From JAJRTE01 sp964418585 (GTDB lineage: Bacteria; Myxococcota_A; UBA796; JAJRTE01), in the NCBI GenBank assembly GCA_964418585.1, contig CAYQMG010000074.1, positions 124,001 to 188,000 on the forward strand: DNA of 64,000 bases, written 5' to 3'. Numbering within the stretch: position 1 is the first letter of the stretch; each line of letters opens with the position of its first letter. A program made the position numbers and the translations under genes. Under the pieces are notes generated by a model that saw only the letters and a list, made by a program, of their open reading frames with translations, did no database searches and was not told the DNA's origin. Below, one piece after another: positions 8,734 through 26,421 of the stretch.

Positions 8734-10119
8734 GTGGGAAGTGACACGGCAAATGCGGGGGCGACGACCGTGGTGGTCGGTGCCGGGGTGTGTGGACTTT
8801 GTATCGCCCACCTGCTGGCGGAATCCGGGCGCAAGGTGGTGCTCCTCGAGAAACTCGGCCAGGTGGGCGGCCTGGCCCGAAGCTTCACCTACGGGGACTA
8901 CACTTTCGACATCGGCCCGCACCGGTTCCACACCGAAAACAAGGTGGTGGAAGCATACATCAAACGCATCCTGGGGGACGAGGCCATCACCTTTCCTCGA
9001 GCCTCCTCAGTTCATTTCCAGGGCCAGTATTACCCCTGGCCCGTGCGGCCCGCCAGTTTGATTCGTTTCCCGCGCACCCTGGCCCTTCGTATCGGACTCG
9101 ACCTGGTGGCCAACGCATTCAGACGCTACGGACAGGATACGTTCGAGGAATACGTACTCAGTCAGTACGGCCCGACCCTGTACCGGCACTTCTTCCTGGA
9201 CTACACCGCCAAGTTCCTCAAGATCCACCCTCGAGAAACCCACGCCGATTGGGCCAAGGCCGGGATCAACCGAGCCATCATCGACGACCGCATGCAGATG
9301 CGCAACCTCCTCGAACTGGTCCAGAGTATCGTGCTGAACGCGGGAAAAGAAGACCTCCATTTCCTCTACCCGCGAAACGGAATGCAGGTATATTGCGACC
9401 GGTCCGCCGAAGCATTTGTGGCAGCGGGAGGCGAACTGCACACGAATGTGCACGAGATAGGTCTGGAGCACGACGGCCATCATATCCACACCGTATCGGC
9501 CAAGGGGCGACGTTGGGCTGTGGATTCGGTGATCTGGACGGGCGGCCTCCACAAGATCTGTGAATTGCTCGGACAACCTCGCCCGGACCTCGAGTACCTG
9601 GCCATGGTGATGTACAACGTCGAGGTCAAGGCGACAGTAAGCCAAAAGTTCCAGTGGTGCTACTTCGGCGACAAGGACATTTTGTTCAATCGCATCAGCA
9701 ACACGGTCAACTTCAGCGAGGCGCTCGCCCCGTGGGGCTGCAGCGGCCTGGAGGTGGAGGTCACGTGCATGCAGGGCGACGATGTCTGGTTACACCCCGA
9801 ACGGTACATCGACCGGGTGATCGCGGATCTGCGCAAGGTCGGCCTGGTCCACCGGCGCGACCAGATCCGGGATATCCACATCGAGTGGATCCCTGCGTGT
9901 TATCCCATCTACGTGGCCGACTACCGTGAGCGGTTGCGGCAAGTGCTCAAACCGCTCAAGGCCTGGGACAACCTCATACTTGCGGGCCGCACGGCGCAGT
10001 TCTGGTACAACAACATGGACCATTCCATCGGACGAGCGATGAGTGTGGTGCGCCGCCTGCAAGGCGAGGAGGGCGATGTGGACGGGGCCAGCTTCGGACG
10101 CGAGGAGGAGGCGTTCTGA
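8734..10119 (+). CDS. FAD-dependent Rossmann protein, UDP-galactopyranose mutase / amine oxidase-like
   Basis: A 461-residue flavoprotein if started at GTG 8734; ATG 8692 and a longer frame from 8584 are also open. The FAD dinucleotide motif VVGAGVCGLCIAHLL is at residues 14-28, followed by an acidic VLLEK and the GGLARSFTYGDYTFDIGPHRF segment shared by UDP-galactopyranose mutases and protoporphyrinogen-oxidase-like proteins. Near the C-terminus, LAGRTAQFWYNNMDHSIG closes the FAD fold. Known relatives isomerise or oxidise sugar nucleotides or lipids. The gene follows the GT-C glycosyltransferase at once and probably belongs to the same surface-glycan pathway. Confidence 0.8.
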   Translation: MGSDTANAGATTVVVGAGVCGLCIAHLLAESGRKVVLLEKLGQVGGLARSFTYGDYTFDIGPHRFHTENKVVEAYIKRILGDEAITFPRASSVHFQGQYYPWPVRPASLIRFPRTLALRIGLDLVANAFRRYGQDTFEEYVLSQYGPTLYRHFFLDYTAKFLKIHPRETHADWAKAGINRAIIDDRMQMRNLLELVQSIVLNAGKEDLHFLYPRNGMQVYCDRSAEAFVAAGGELHTNVHEIGLEHDGHHIHTVSAKGRRWAVDSVIWTGGLHKICELLGQPRPDLEYLAMVMYNVEVKATVSQKFQWCYFGDKDILFNRISNTVNFSEALAPWGCSGLEVEVTCMQGDDVWLHPERYIDRVIADLRKVGLVHRRDQIRDIHIEWIPACYPIYVADYRERLRQVLKPLKAWDNLILAGRTAQFWYNNMDHSIGRAMSVVRRLQGEEGDVDGASFGREEEAF

Positions 10120-10169
10120 ACGGAGGTCATGCGCATCTGCTCCGACCTTCCGAACAGGCCACGGCGTCC

Positions 10170-11186
10170 CTACAGGGTTTTCCCAAAAGCACTCCCCACA
10201 TAGAGCAGGTGTGTAATCGGTCCATCGAACGCCGGGTCTTCGGTGGCGCCCTTGACCCGGACCTGTATGGTGTAGCCCAGCCGGGTTCGGAGGCTTTCCA
10301 CGCCAAGGCCTGCGGTGAGGTATCGGGCACCTGTCTGGTTCTCGGTGTAGAAACCCACCCGAAGGGGGAAATGCCGCCCCAACATGGCCTGAAGGCCCGC
10401 GTGCACGTCCAGCAAGGCGGTCTCGAGGAAAGAGCCGGTGGCATCGCCCAGGTCACGGGCGCTCGTCAAGTCCGCCACCAGGTCGATTGTCCCGACCACC
10501 AGGTCGGCGGCCACTCCGGAAACCCCCAACCCCACCGTGGTGGGGTAGGCCGGCATGTGGGTTGGAACCATGTTGGTCCCCACCAAGGCCAGGCGCACCG
10601 CCGGGGAAACCAGCACCAACGTCCCGACCGAGAAACTGAAGGCGGAGGAGAACGCTGTGTCCTCGAGCACAGGTGCACTGGCTGTCTTCTCCCGGTACCA
10701 GGCGAGGGTGGTCCCCAACAGCACCCGCTCATGTACGGGAAGTCCGAAACCGAGCCGATAGCTTCGGGCGCGATACTGGGATGTGTCTCGAGAAGTGTCC
10801 CCGACCACGGACCAGCCCACCGGCGGAGGTCCGGGCAGATTGTTTGCTCGAACCATTTCCAGACGAAAGCCCGAGGCCACCCGGGAGGTGAGGGCGTCCA
10901 CGAAGGAGAGCGTGCCCGCGTGTGCAGCCTGAGGTGCAAAGTAGCGGTAGTCCGCTTCGACCAGGTAGGTGGAAAAACCGGCCATTCCGGCAGGATTGAC
11001 ATCGACCGCTGTGCCGTCGGTCGGGAAGGCCCGGACAGCCCCGCCCACGCCCAGAGCGCGCGCGGAATAGACACCCGAAGCGTTCTGGGCCGAAGCCGAC
11101 CCACCCGGCCAGACGGTGCAAAGCGCGGTGAACAGGCAAATCCAGCGCCACGGTATGGAAAACAGTCGGCCCCCGGCGACCTTCAT
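10170..11186 (-). CDS. PorV/FadL-like outer-membrane beta-barrel protein
   Basis: A 338-residue exported protein starting at ATG 11186 with AGAGG upstream. After the signal peptide (ends GSASAQN) come SARALGVGGAVRAF and AVDVNPAGMAGF, the Asn-Pro-Ala-Gly pattern typical of the first strands of PorV, PorQ and FadL-type barrels. Alternating beta strands follow to the end. Such proteins carry hydrophobic molecules or help secretion. It is divergent from dksA and convergent with the FAD protein gene, so it stands alone transcriptionally. Confidence 0.75.
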   Translation of the reverse strand: MKVAGGRLFSIPWRWICLFTALCTVWPGGSASAQNASGVYSARALGVGGAVRAFPTDGTAVDVNPAGMAGFSTYLVEADYRYFAPQAAHAGTLSFVDALTSRVASGFRLEMVRANNLPGPPPVGWSVVGDTSRDTSQYRARSYRLGFGLPVHERVLLGTTLAWYREKTASAPVLEDTAFSSAFSFSVGTLVLVSPAVRLALVGTNMVPTHMPAYPTTVGLGVSGVAADLVVGTIDLVADLTSARDLGDATGSFLETALLDVHAGLQAMLGRHFPLRVGFYTENQTGARYLTAGLGVESLRTRLGYTIQVRVKGATEDPAFDGPITHLLYVGSAFGKTL

Positions 11187-11296
11187 CATCACCTCTTCGT
11201 CGGCAGCAGGACGTGTCGACCCGGGTGTACCCGGGGACAACGAGGCAATTCTGGATGTGAACGGGCAGAATGTCCAGCGCTTTTCTCAGAATCGAC

Positions 11297-11325
11297 TTTA
11301 CAGACACCGTGTCAAAAGGTATGAT
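11297..11325 (+). promoter_or_regulatory. Probable dksA promoter
   Basis: TTTACA (11297-11302) and TATGAT (11320-11325) are 17 bp apart, 63 bp before the dksA start. Both boxes match the housekeeping consensus well. Confidence 0.55.
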
Positions 11326-11387
11326 TTCGTGCTTCGAATATGCCAGTATGGATCAAAGCACACTCAATCACCGGGCGGAGGTCGGAA

Positions 11388-11750
11388 ATGACCCCTGAAA
11401 AGCTTGAGTTCTTTCGGAAACTGCTGCTTGAGCGACTGGCAAGGCTGCAAAGCGACGCAGAAAAGACGCTCGGCGACCTCACTCAGGAAAAGGAGAATCT
11501 GCCGGATTCCATCGATCTCGCGTCGGAGGAATCCGAGCGTGACTTCAACATTCGAATCCGGGACCGGGAACGTCGACTGGTGGTCAAGATCCGCGACGCG
11601 CTGGCCCGGATCGACGATGGGACCTTCGGGATCTGCACCGAGTGCGGCGAGGAGATCTCCGAAAAACGCCTGATCGCCCGTCCGGTGGCCACCCATTGTA
11701 TCGATTGCAAGACTGCTGCCGAGCTTATCGAACGACAGCGGGGTCTCTAG
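11388..11750 (+). CDS. dksA: RNA polymerase-binding transcription factor DksA
   Basis: A 120-residue DksA/TraR family protein. The N-terminal coiled coil (KLLLERLARLQSDAE...) is followed by DLASEESER, placing acidic residues at the coil tip, and by a four-cysteine zinc finger, CTECGEEISEKRL then CIDCK. The start at 11388 has GGAGG upstream; a frame from 11340 adds an unlikely extension. DksA enters the RNA polymerase secondary channel and, with ppGpp, resets rRNA and amino-acid promoters. It has its own promoter-like sequence. Confidence 0.95.
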   Translation: MTPEKLEFFRKLLLERLARLQSDAEKTLGDLTQEKENLPDSIDLASEESERDFNIRIRDRERRLVVKIRDALARIDDGTFGICTECGEEISEKRLIARPVATHCIDCKTAAELIERQRGL

Positions 11751-11835
11751 AAGCAGGATACTCCCCGGGTCGATTCAGCCAACGGCCGACGCTCCGGGGG
11801 GTCGACCGCGATCGAAACGGTTCCTCGGCTCGAAG

Positions 11836-12585
11836 GTGGGTTCCCTCGTGACGACCGGTACCAGATGCCCATGGTTGGCTGCGTTGCTCGGCTCGATCCT
11901 TGTGATCCCGACCGCGGTGGCTGCGTTGCTGCCGGCCACGTTCGTCATCCAGCAAGCGGAGCTTCGCTGGAAGGAGGCCAGCAGCCTGGTCGTGGACCGG
12001 GAAGTGACGCGCCAGGACGCGGGGGGTGCGTTCCACGAGCGGGTCTGGTGGCGCGGAGGACGTATCCGGGTGGACGGACCCCATGGGGCCTGGGTCTATG
12101 CCATTGGACGCCCGTCTCCAGCGGTGGACCACCGGCCCGGGATCATCGACGCGATCTTCCTCACTCCCCAAGGCCAGCTCGAACGGCTGGTCCGCAACAT
12201 GGGCGTGGATCTGGATAGCGTCGCCCTCGACCGTATCCCACGCGCCGATGGATCGTTGCCGTTCGATGTCATCTATCGCCTCGGCAACACCGCCAGGCGA
12301 TCTGCGCCTCACATCGAGATCACCAAGGACACCTGGACCATCCGGGCGCTCCAGTTCAGCGACCCCATCGACGGTCACCTGTGGCGCGCAGAGTATGACG
12401 GTCACGGTCGATCGAGCCTGCTTCCTCCGTGGCTCCCAACGCACATCCTGGTCTTCCGAGACGGCATGCTTTTCGAGTCGGTCCGCGTGCTCCGACTCGT
12501 GGACATGCCCGTGCCCATGAGCCTGTTCGATGTGCCCGCGGGGTCCGGGCAGGCACCGCGGAACACGTCCACTGATGAGCAATGA
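11836..12585 (+). CDS. Unknown secreted protein upstream of priA
   Basis: A 249-residue protein with an N-terminal hydrophobic segment (LAALLGSILVIPTAVAALL), a signal peptide or anchor. The mature part has beta-rich segments (FHERVWWRGGRIRVDGP, HILVFRDGMLFESVRVL) reminiscent of outer-membrane lipoprotein-sorting folds, but no family is certain. Starts at GTG 11836 or GTG 11848 are both possible. It overlaps priA by 11 bp, so the two are probably co-transcribed, although no functional link is obvious. Confidence 0.7.
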   Translation: MGSLVTTGTRCPWLAALLGSILVIPTAVAALLPATFVIQQAELRWKEASSLVVDREVTRQDAGGAFHERVWWRGGRIRVDGPHGAWVYAIGRPSPAVDHRPGIIDAIFLTPQGQLERLVRNMGVDLDSVALDRIPRADGSLPFDVIYRLGNTARRSAPHIEITKDTWTIRALQFSDPIDGHLWRAEYDGHGRSSLLPPWLPTHILVFRDGMLFESVRVLRLVDMPVPMSLFDVPAGSGQAPRNTSTDEQ

Positions 12586-15049
12586 CAGCCCGCACTACGC
12601 CGTCGTGGCGGTGGCTTTGCCTGTCTCCCGGCTCTATCACTATGCCATCCCTCCCGTTCTGAACGGGATCGAGCCAGGGCATGCGGTGCTGATCCCCTTT
12701 GGCAAGCGCACGGTCAGTGGGATTGTCGTCCACCTGACCCGGGATTGTCCGGTACCCGAGTCCCGCGTCAAGCCCATCCTCCAACTGCTCATGCCCACCC
12801 CCCTCTTCTCACCCTCCCTCCTCGAACTTCTTCGCTGGGCCGCAGACTACTACCACCACCCCCTCGGTGAAGTCGCCCGCACAGCACTTCCGCCCGGCAT
12901 ACTCGTCCAAAGCAGCCTCACCGTCTCCATCACCCCTGAAGGTGAAGCCTGCCTCAACCTCCATGCATGCCCCGACGCCGAAACCAGGAAACTTCTCGAG
13001 CACATCCGCGCCAGATCACCCAAACGCTGGTCCGCCTTGCTCGAGGACCTTGGGGGCGAAAACACCGTCGGGTTGCTCCGGAAAGCGGAGCGGGCCGGCT
13101 GGATTGCCGTATCCCACCAGGTGGATCGTCCAACCTCCCGGCCCAGACAGGTCCGCGTGTTCAGGCCCGGCGCCCCGGTCCTCCTCCAGGCGGTGCGCGG
13201 ACGGGCCCAGCGGGCCGTCCTGGAGATCCTGTCCGCAATGGGAGAATCCGACCTCCCCGGCATCAGAGATGCCATGCAGGCTCGAGGTCACGCCGTGTCC
13301 TCCCTGTCGGCCGTCCTGAAGCGCCTCGAGAAAGCCGGATGGGTGGAGGTCTCGCTCCAGGAGGCCTGGCGCGACGACAGCGTCGTGTTCGACTGTGGCG
13401 ACCAGGCCGTGACGTTGACCGATGAACAGAGTCATACACTCCAGGCACTCCGCCAGGCCATCGGCTCCGGGCACTTCACTTCCTTCCTCCTCCACGGAGT
13501 AACCGGGAGCGGAAAGACCGAAATCTATTTGCAGGCGGTGGAACACACCCTCGAGCAGGGCCGCGGCGCCCTGGTCCTCGTGCCCGAAATCGCGTTGACA
13601 CCTCAACTCGTCGGCCGGTTTCGCGCCAGGTTCGGCGAACAGGTCGTTTGCATGCACAGCGGCATGAGCCCGGGGGGTAGATTCGACGCCTGGAGAAAGC
13701 TCGAACGCGGTATGGCCCGGGTGGCCATCGGCGCGCGTTCGGCCGTTTTCTCACCCGTAACCGATCTCGGCCTCATCGTGGTGGACGAGGAGCACGATGC
13801 TTCCTTCAAGCAGGATTCCGGCTTCCGATACAATGCCAGGGACCTGGCCGTGGTCCGGGCCAAGTTGATCAACGCCGTGGTCCTCCTGGGTTCGGCCACC
13901 CCTTCCGTGGAAACCGAGTCCAACGCCCGTAACGGCAAGTACCGCCGCCTCACCCTCGTCTCCAGGGTCCAAAACCGCTCGATGCCCCAGGTCCACATCG
14001 TGGACATGCGCCATCCCGAAAACCGCCCCCAGGAAGACGCCGGCGGACTCTCCGCCCCCCTCGAACAGGCACTCCAGCAGGCACTCGACGCGGGCGAACA
14101 GGCCATCCTCTTGCTCAACAGAAGGGGGTTCGCTCCGTTCGTCATCTGCACCCGGTGCGGGGGCGCGTACCGCTGCACACGATGCGACATCTCGCTCACC
14201 TACCACCGCAAGCAGAACGCCCTCCTCTGCCACTACTGCGGTCTCACTGTGCCCATCGCGTCCCGCTGCCCACACTGCCATCATCCCACCCTCACGTTGC
14301 TCGGACAGGGCACGGAACGCCTCGAACAGGCCCTCGCCAACCGGTTCCCTCAGGCACGGGTGGGACGCCTCGACCGCGACACCACCCGCACACGAAATGC
14401 ACACGCTCGTATCCTGGATGCCTTCCGAAAAAGAGATATCCAGATCCTGACTGGAACACAGATGGTGGTAAAAGGCCACGATTTCCCAGGTGTCACGGTG
14501 GTCGGTATCCTCGAGGCCGACCACGGCCTGAACCTGCCCGACTTCAGAGCAGCGGAGCGAACCTTTCAACTGGTCACCCAGGTGGCTGGACGGGCCGGAC
14601 GGGGCAATCGGCCCGGCTCCGTATTCGTCCAGACCTATTCGCCGAACCACCCTTCCATCCGCCTGGCGGCGCAGCACGACTTCAACGGCTTCTTCCAGGA
14701 GGAGATGCGCGTCCGAAAGGCCTACGGCTATCCACCGTTCGCCAGGCTCGCCCTGATTCGGATCAAGGCCAGGCAGGAAGATCGGGCTGCCCACGTCGCC
14801 TCGGACGCATCTGCCACGCTCCGAGAACTCGTGAAGAAAATGCCGGACGCCAGGCTCCTCGTCCTCGGCCCGGCTCCTGCTCCCATCTCGAGGTTGAAGC
14901 AGTGGTACCGGTGGCAGATCCTCCTCAAGGCCGGATCGGCTGGAGCGCTCCATGCTCTGGTGGCGCGCTTTCTCGAGGTTCTGGGAAAGCAACCGGGGCG
15001 ACCGGACGTGCAGGTTGCAGTGGACGTGGATCCGCAGCAGCTTTTGTGA
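12575..15049 (+). CDS. priA: Primosomal replication restart helicase PriA
   Basis: An 824-residue superfamily-2 helicase that reloads the replisome at stalled forks. Residues 1-110 form the 3' DNA-binding domain (AVALPVSRLYHYAIP). A helicase core follows with Walker A GVTGSGKTE near 308-316, DEEH in VVDEEHDASF, and GSATPS. The zinc domain is complete: CTRCGGAYRCTRC and CHYCGLTV...CPHC from about residue 525. The C-terminal core has GTQMVVKGHDFPGV. At 824 residues it is somewhat longer than the E. coli protein (about 730). The start at 12575 overlaps the previous gene by 11 bp. Confidence 0.97.
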   Translation: MSNDSPHYAVVAVALPVSRLYHYAIPPVLNGIEPGHAVLIPFGKRTVSGIVVHLTRDCPVPESRVKPILQLLMPTPLFSPSLLELLRWAADYYHHPLGEVARTALPPGILVQSSLTVSITPEGEACLNLHACPDAETRKLLEHIRARSPKRWSALLEDLGGENTVGLLRKAERAGWIAVSHQVDRPTSRPRQVRVFRPGAPVLLQAVRGRAQRAVLEILSAMGESDLPGIRDAMQARGHAVSSLSAVLKRLEKAGWVEVSLQEAWRDDSVVFDCGDQAVTLTDEQSHTLQALRQAIGSGHFTSFLLHGVTGSGKTEIYLQAVEHTLEQGRGALVLVPEIALTPQLVGRFRARFGEQVVCMHSGMSPGGRFDAWRKLERGMARVAIGARSAVFSPVTDLGLIVVDEEHDASFKQDSGFRYNARDLAVVRAKLINAVVLLGSATPSVETESNARNGKYRRLTLVSRVQNRSMPQVHIVDMRHPENRPQEDAGGLSAPLEQALQQALDAGEQAILLLNRRGFAPFVICTRCGGAYRCTRCDISLTYHRKQNALLCHYCGLTVPIASRCPHCHHPTLTLLGQGTERLEQALANRFPQARVGRLDRDTTRTRNAHARILDAFRKRDIQILTGTQMVVKGHDFPGVTVVGILEADHGLNLPDFRAAERTFQLVTQVAGRAGRGNRPGSVFVQTYSPNHPSIRLAAQHDFNGFFQEEMRVRKAYGYPPFARLALIRIKARQEDRAAHVASDASATLRELVKKMPDARLLVLGPAPAPISRLKQWYRWQILLKAGSAGALHALVARFLEVLGKQPGRPDVQVAVDVDPQQLL

Positions 15050-15052
15050 TGA

Positions 15053-15147
15053 TTGCCCGAATATTCGGCATATTTCATGATATTCGCCGGGTATCCTGGC
15101 AATTTTCATGTATTTTGCCGGATATCCCGGCATTTAATATCATTTTT
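15053..15147. repeat. Palindromic 31-32 bp repeat array, block 1 (three units)
   Basis: Three units start at 15053, 15085 and 15116. Each has a 16-18 bp imperfect palindrome (TTGCCCGAATATTCGGCA; CGCCGGGTATCCTGGC; TGCCGGATATCCCGGCA) followed by an A/T-rich 14-15 bp linker (TATTTCATGATATT and variants). The block begins just after the priA stop. The A/T-rich linkers stand out from the G+C-rich surroundings. Confidence 0.7.
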
Positions 15148-15242
15148 GGCCATGATTTTCGGCGGATCGAAGAGGAGCGCCTTCCCGGGGGCTGTCTGAA
15201 TGTCGACCTCGGCATCCGGGTGGCCACGGGTCCAGGAAAAAG

Positions 15243-15323
15243 TTGCCGGAATTATCGGCGTATGTCATGATATTCGCCGTATATATCGACGATATACCTC
15301 CAGGGTCGCCGAATCTCCCGGCA
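15243..15323. repeat. Palindromic 32-bp repeat array, block 2 (three units)
   Basis: Units start at 15243, 15275 and 15307, a regular 32-bp period. The first is TTGCCGGAATTATCGGCG plus TATGTCATGATATT; the second is CGCCGTATATATCGACG; the third is CGCCGAATCTCCCGGCA, ending 22 bp before the ATPase start. About 95 bp of ordinary sequence separates it from block 1, so the 296-bp gap 15050-15345 is mostly repeat. Confidence 0.65.
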
Positions 15324-15345
15324 ATCTTGTCCACGGAGTCTCATC

Positions 15346-16482
15346 ATGCACGTACCTCGAGCCCTTCCTCTCCGCCAGCTCCTCGAAAAAAAGTCGTTCT
15401 TCCTGTTTGGCCCACGCCAGACCGGGAAGACCTGGCTCATCCGTTCCTCCCTGTCCGACTGCCGATTCTACGACCTTCTGGACAGCCGGACCTATCTCAA
15501 GCTGAACCGTTCTCCGGAACGGCTTGAACAGGAATTGAGGCCCCGGGATCGGATCGTGGTTCTGGACGAAATTCAGAAGGTGCCGCACCTTCTTGACGAA
15601 GTACACCGACTTATCGAGACTCGAGGAATTCACTTCCTGTTGACCGGGTCGAGTGCGCGCAAGCTTCGGCATGGAGGGATGAACCTATTGGGAGGTCGTG
15701 CACGTATTCGGACGTTGCACCCCTTCATCTACCGGGAGCTGGGCGAGCATTTTGATCTGCTGCGTGCATTGAATCACGGACTGTTGCCGGGGATCTACTT
15801 CTCTGATGATCCGGGCGAGGATCTGCACACCTACACGGGAGCCTATCTTCAACAAGAGGTTGCCGCGGAGGGGCTGACGCGCAACATACCGGCGTTCAGC
15901 CGTTTTCTGGAGGTTGCGGCGTTGTGCAACGGCCAGATTCTGAACTACACGAAGATTGCCAACGATGCTCAGGTAGCCCGGACCACGGTGCAGGAGTATT
16001 TTTCCATACTCAAGGACACGCTGCTTGCGTTCGAGCTTCCCGCGTGGGGCAAGTCTGCGAAGCGCAAGGCGACGGTCACATCCAAGCTATACTTTTTCGA
16101 CGTAGGGGTTGCCCGTTTTCTCCAGGGTCGTCGGCATTTGACCGATGTTTCACCCGAGCTGGGAGAGGCGTTCGAGAGCTACATTTTCCATGAACTGCGC
16201 ACCTACCTGGACTACCGAGGGGGAGGGGATTTGCGGTACTGGCGTTCGACCTCTGGATTCGAAGTGGACTTCATACTGGACGAGGCTGTGGCGGTCGAAG
16301 TCAAGGGTGCGCACCACGTGTCGCCCCGGGATCTCCGAGGGCTTCGGGCCCTTCGCGAAGAGGGCAAGATGCGGCGCTACCTGCTGGTATGCCGGGAGGA
16401 GACGCCGTTGATGATGGATGGCGTGGAGGTGCTGCCGTGGCAGGAGTTTCTCTCACTTTTGTGGGATGGTGAACTGGCGTGA
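15346..16482 (+). CDS. AAA-family ATPase with DUF4143 domain
   Basis: A 378-residue member of the ATP-binding protein family AAA_14 plus DUF4143. Walker A is FGPRQTGKTW (residues 21-30), Walker B is VVLDEIQK near 71-78, and LLTGSSARKL is the sensor-like motif. The C-terminal half has the DUF4143 fold ending in a nuclease-like FEVDFILDEAVAVEVKG, reminiscent of PD-(D/E)xK residues. Family members are widespread, often multicopy, and of unproven function; some are suspected toxin or mobile genes. Here it is solitary and preceded by a palindromic repeat array, which suggests horizontal transfer or self-regulation. Codon use is less G+C-rich than in its neighbours. Confidence 0.85.
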   Translation: MHVPRALPLRQLLEKKSFFLFGPRQTGKTWLIRSSLSDCRFYDLLDSRTYLKLNRSPERLEQELRPRDRIVVLDEIQKVPHLLDEVHRLIETRGIHFLLTGSSARKLRHGGMNLLGGRARIRTLHPFIYRELGEHFDLLRALNHGLLPGIYFSDDPGEDLHTYTGAYLQQEVAAEGLTRNIPAFSRFLEVAALCNGQILNYTKIANDAQVARTTVQEYFSILKDTLLAFELPAWGKSAKRKATVTSKLYFFDVGVARFLQGRRHLTDVSPELGEAFESYIFHELRTYLDYRGGGDLRYWRSTSGFEVDFILDEAVAVEVKGAHHVSPRDLRGLRALREEGKMRRYLLVCREETPLMMDGVEVLPWQEFLSLLWDGELA

Positions 16483-16526
16483 GTCATGCGGTGTGCCGGG
16501 GGGTTCCGGGCGGACGGGGGAGGCGG

Positions 16527-25010
<8,484 letters not shown>

Positions 25011-25383
25011 TCGCATCCTCTTTCGCCCTCCAAGTCTCACAGTCTCCGCTCTGCGCAGCCACCCGCGCCCTCTGGCACGTCTCCTGGGACCACACGCAAT
25101 GGTAATTCCTATGTTTACCTTTTCTCGTGTGTCTGTCCAAGGAAACTGATTCCAAAGTATCCGCATGGGTGGGAACCTCACTGCGGGCAACGCCTTTCTG
25201 GACCGGGCACCGCCATCCGGATTTCCGCCCGTGGTCGACGAGCGCCATTCCCGCCCGGGTGCTCGAGCGTGGCGCGGGTCTGCCACCGCCTGGCAAGTCT
25301 GGACGAACCGACCGACTCGAGATATGGTTGGTGCATTCGAGGAGAGGATCGTTCACGGACTGCGGGAACCAGGGGTGGTAGGC
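25011..25383. other. Divergent intergenic region between the giant surface gene and the epimerase gene
   Basis: This 373-bp gap holds the 5' ends of both genes. Toward the epimerase there is a weak promoter-like pair, TGGACG (25300-25305) and TATGGT (25323-25328), 17 bp apart. Toward the giant gene there is an A/T-richer patch near 25097-25150 without a convincing pair of boxes. No small gene with a ribosome binding site was seen. Confidence 0.4.
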
Positions 25384-26421
25384 ATGAAAGCTTTCGTCAC
25401 CGGTGCCTCGGGCTTTGCAGGACGCCGGCTCGTCGAGCGCCTTTCCGCCGGCGGGGCGGCGGTCACCGCCATGGTTCCGGAAGGCGCTGCACCGTTCTCG
25501 GACCTGGAGGAGGTATCCACCTGTTTCGGGATGCCCGAACTGGTCGACCCGGGTCTTCCGGAGCGGTTGCAGGATGTGGACGTCGTGTTTCACTGCGACG
25601 CCTACTTCGACATGCAGGGGACGGCGGAGGCCTTCCGCCAGGCCAACGTGACCGGAACGCGCCTGGTGCTCGATGCTGCACTGAGCGCGGGCGTCCGTCG
25701 TTTTGTCTTGCTGAGCAGCCAGGCGGCGGGATGGGACGGTCACCGACTGCTGGAAGCGGGGGAGAATCCACGCTACCCGGCCGAATATGCCGATCCTTAT
25801 AGCAAGAGTCGGGCCGAGGCGGAGCGCCTGGTGCTGGGAACGGGCCGCTCCGGAAGAATCGAGACGGTGGCGTTGAGACCGGGCTGGATCTGGGGACCCG
25901 GCGATACCGAAATTCTCCCGATCCTCGTCCGCCGGGCTCTCAAGTCTCCACTACCGCTCGTGGGGGAAGGCACGGCACCGGTCACCACCATCTACGTCGA
26001 CCATCTGGTGGACGCGCTCGTGGCCGCTGCAACGGCGCCCTTGGCCAAGGGCAAGGCTTACTACGTGAGCGATGACCGCGGATTGACCCTCCGGGAGTTC
26101 CTCGACCTGTTGCTCGGCGCGGTCGGAATCGTGCCTCAATACCGGCACATCCCGGGCACCATGGCGCGTGCTGCGGCGGCGGTGATGCAGGCAGCCGCTG
26201 CGCTCGTCGGCCCGCCGTCGCCCATCATCCGGCTCCTCGCAGGCATGGCCGAGGCGGGACTGACGCATGACGTGCAACCTGCCCGGAGAGATCTGGGCTA
26301 CCGAACACGCGTAGATCTGGACGAGGGGCTTGCCAACCTGACCGCCTGGGCGCAAACGCTCGGAGGGGTGTCCCAACTCGCAAGACTCCGGCTCTCCAGG
26401 CCTGCACCAGAAGATGGCTGA
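25384..26421 (+). CDS. NAD(P)-dependent epimerase/dehydratase, 3-beta-HSD-like
   Basis: A 345-residue extended short-chain dehydrogenase. MKAFVTGASGFAGRRLVERL carries the GxxGxxG dinucleotide motif; the catalytic Tyr-x-x-x-Lys is YSKSRAEAE-like (YADPYSKSRA). The start at 25384 was chosen because the fold begins there; a frame from 25165 adds 73 unlikely residues. Relatives act on nucleotide sugars, sterols or isoprenoids; LRPGWIWGPGD and the C-terminal half resemble 3-beta-hydroxysteroid dehydrogenase types. It overlaps the XPB helicase gene by 8 bp, which is probably only operon packing. Confidence 0.85.
   Translation: MKAFVTGASGFAGRRLVERLSAGGAAVTAMVPEGAAPFSDLEEVSTCFGMPELVDPGLPERLQDVDVVFHCDAYFDMQGTAEAFRQANVTGTRLVLDAALSAGVRRFVLLSSQAAGWDGHRLLEAGENPRYPAEYADPYSKSRAEAERLVLGTGRSGRIETVALRPGWIWGPGDTEILPILVRRALKSPLPLVGEGTAPVTTIYVDHLVDALVAAATAPLAKGKAYYVSDDRGLTLREFLDLLLGAVGIVPQYRHIPGTMARAAAAVMQAAAALVGPPSPIIRLLAGMAEAGLTHDVQPARRDLGYRTRVDLDEGLANLTAWAQTLGGVSQLARLRLSRPAPEDG

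Noticed and set aside
13751..15133. Minus-strand frame beginning in the palindromic repeats
   Set aside because: It is a shadow of priA; its repetitive N-terminus merely translates the 32-bp array.
15053..15323. CRISPR array
   Set aside because: Units are imperfect palindromes with similar A/T linkers rather than identical repeats with unique spacers, and no cas gene is present.
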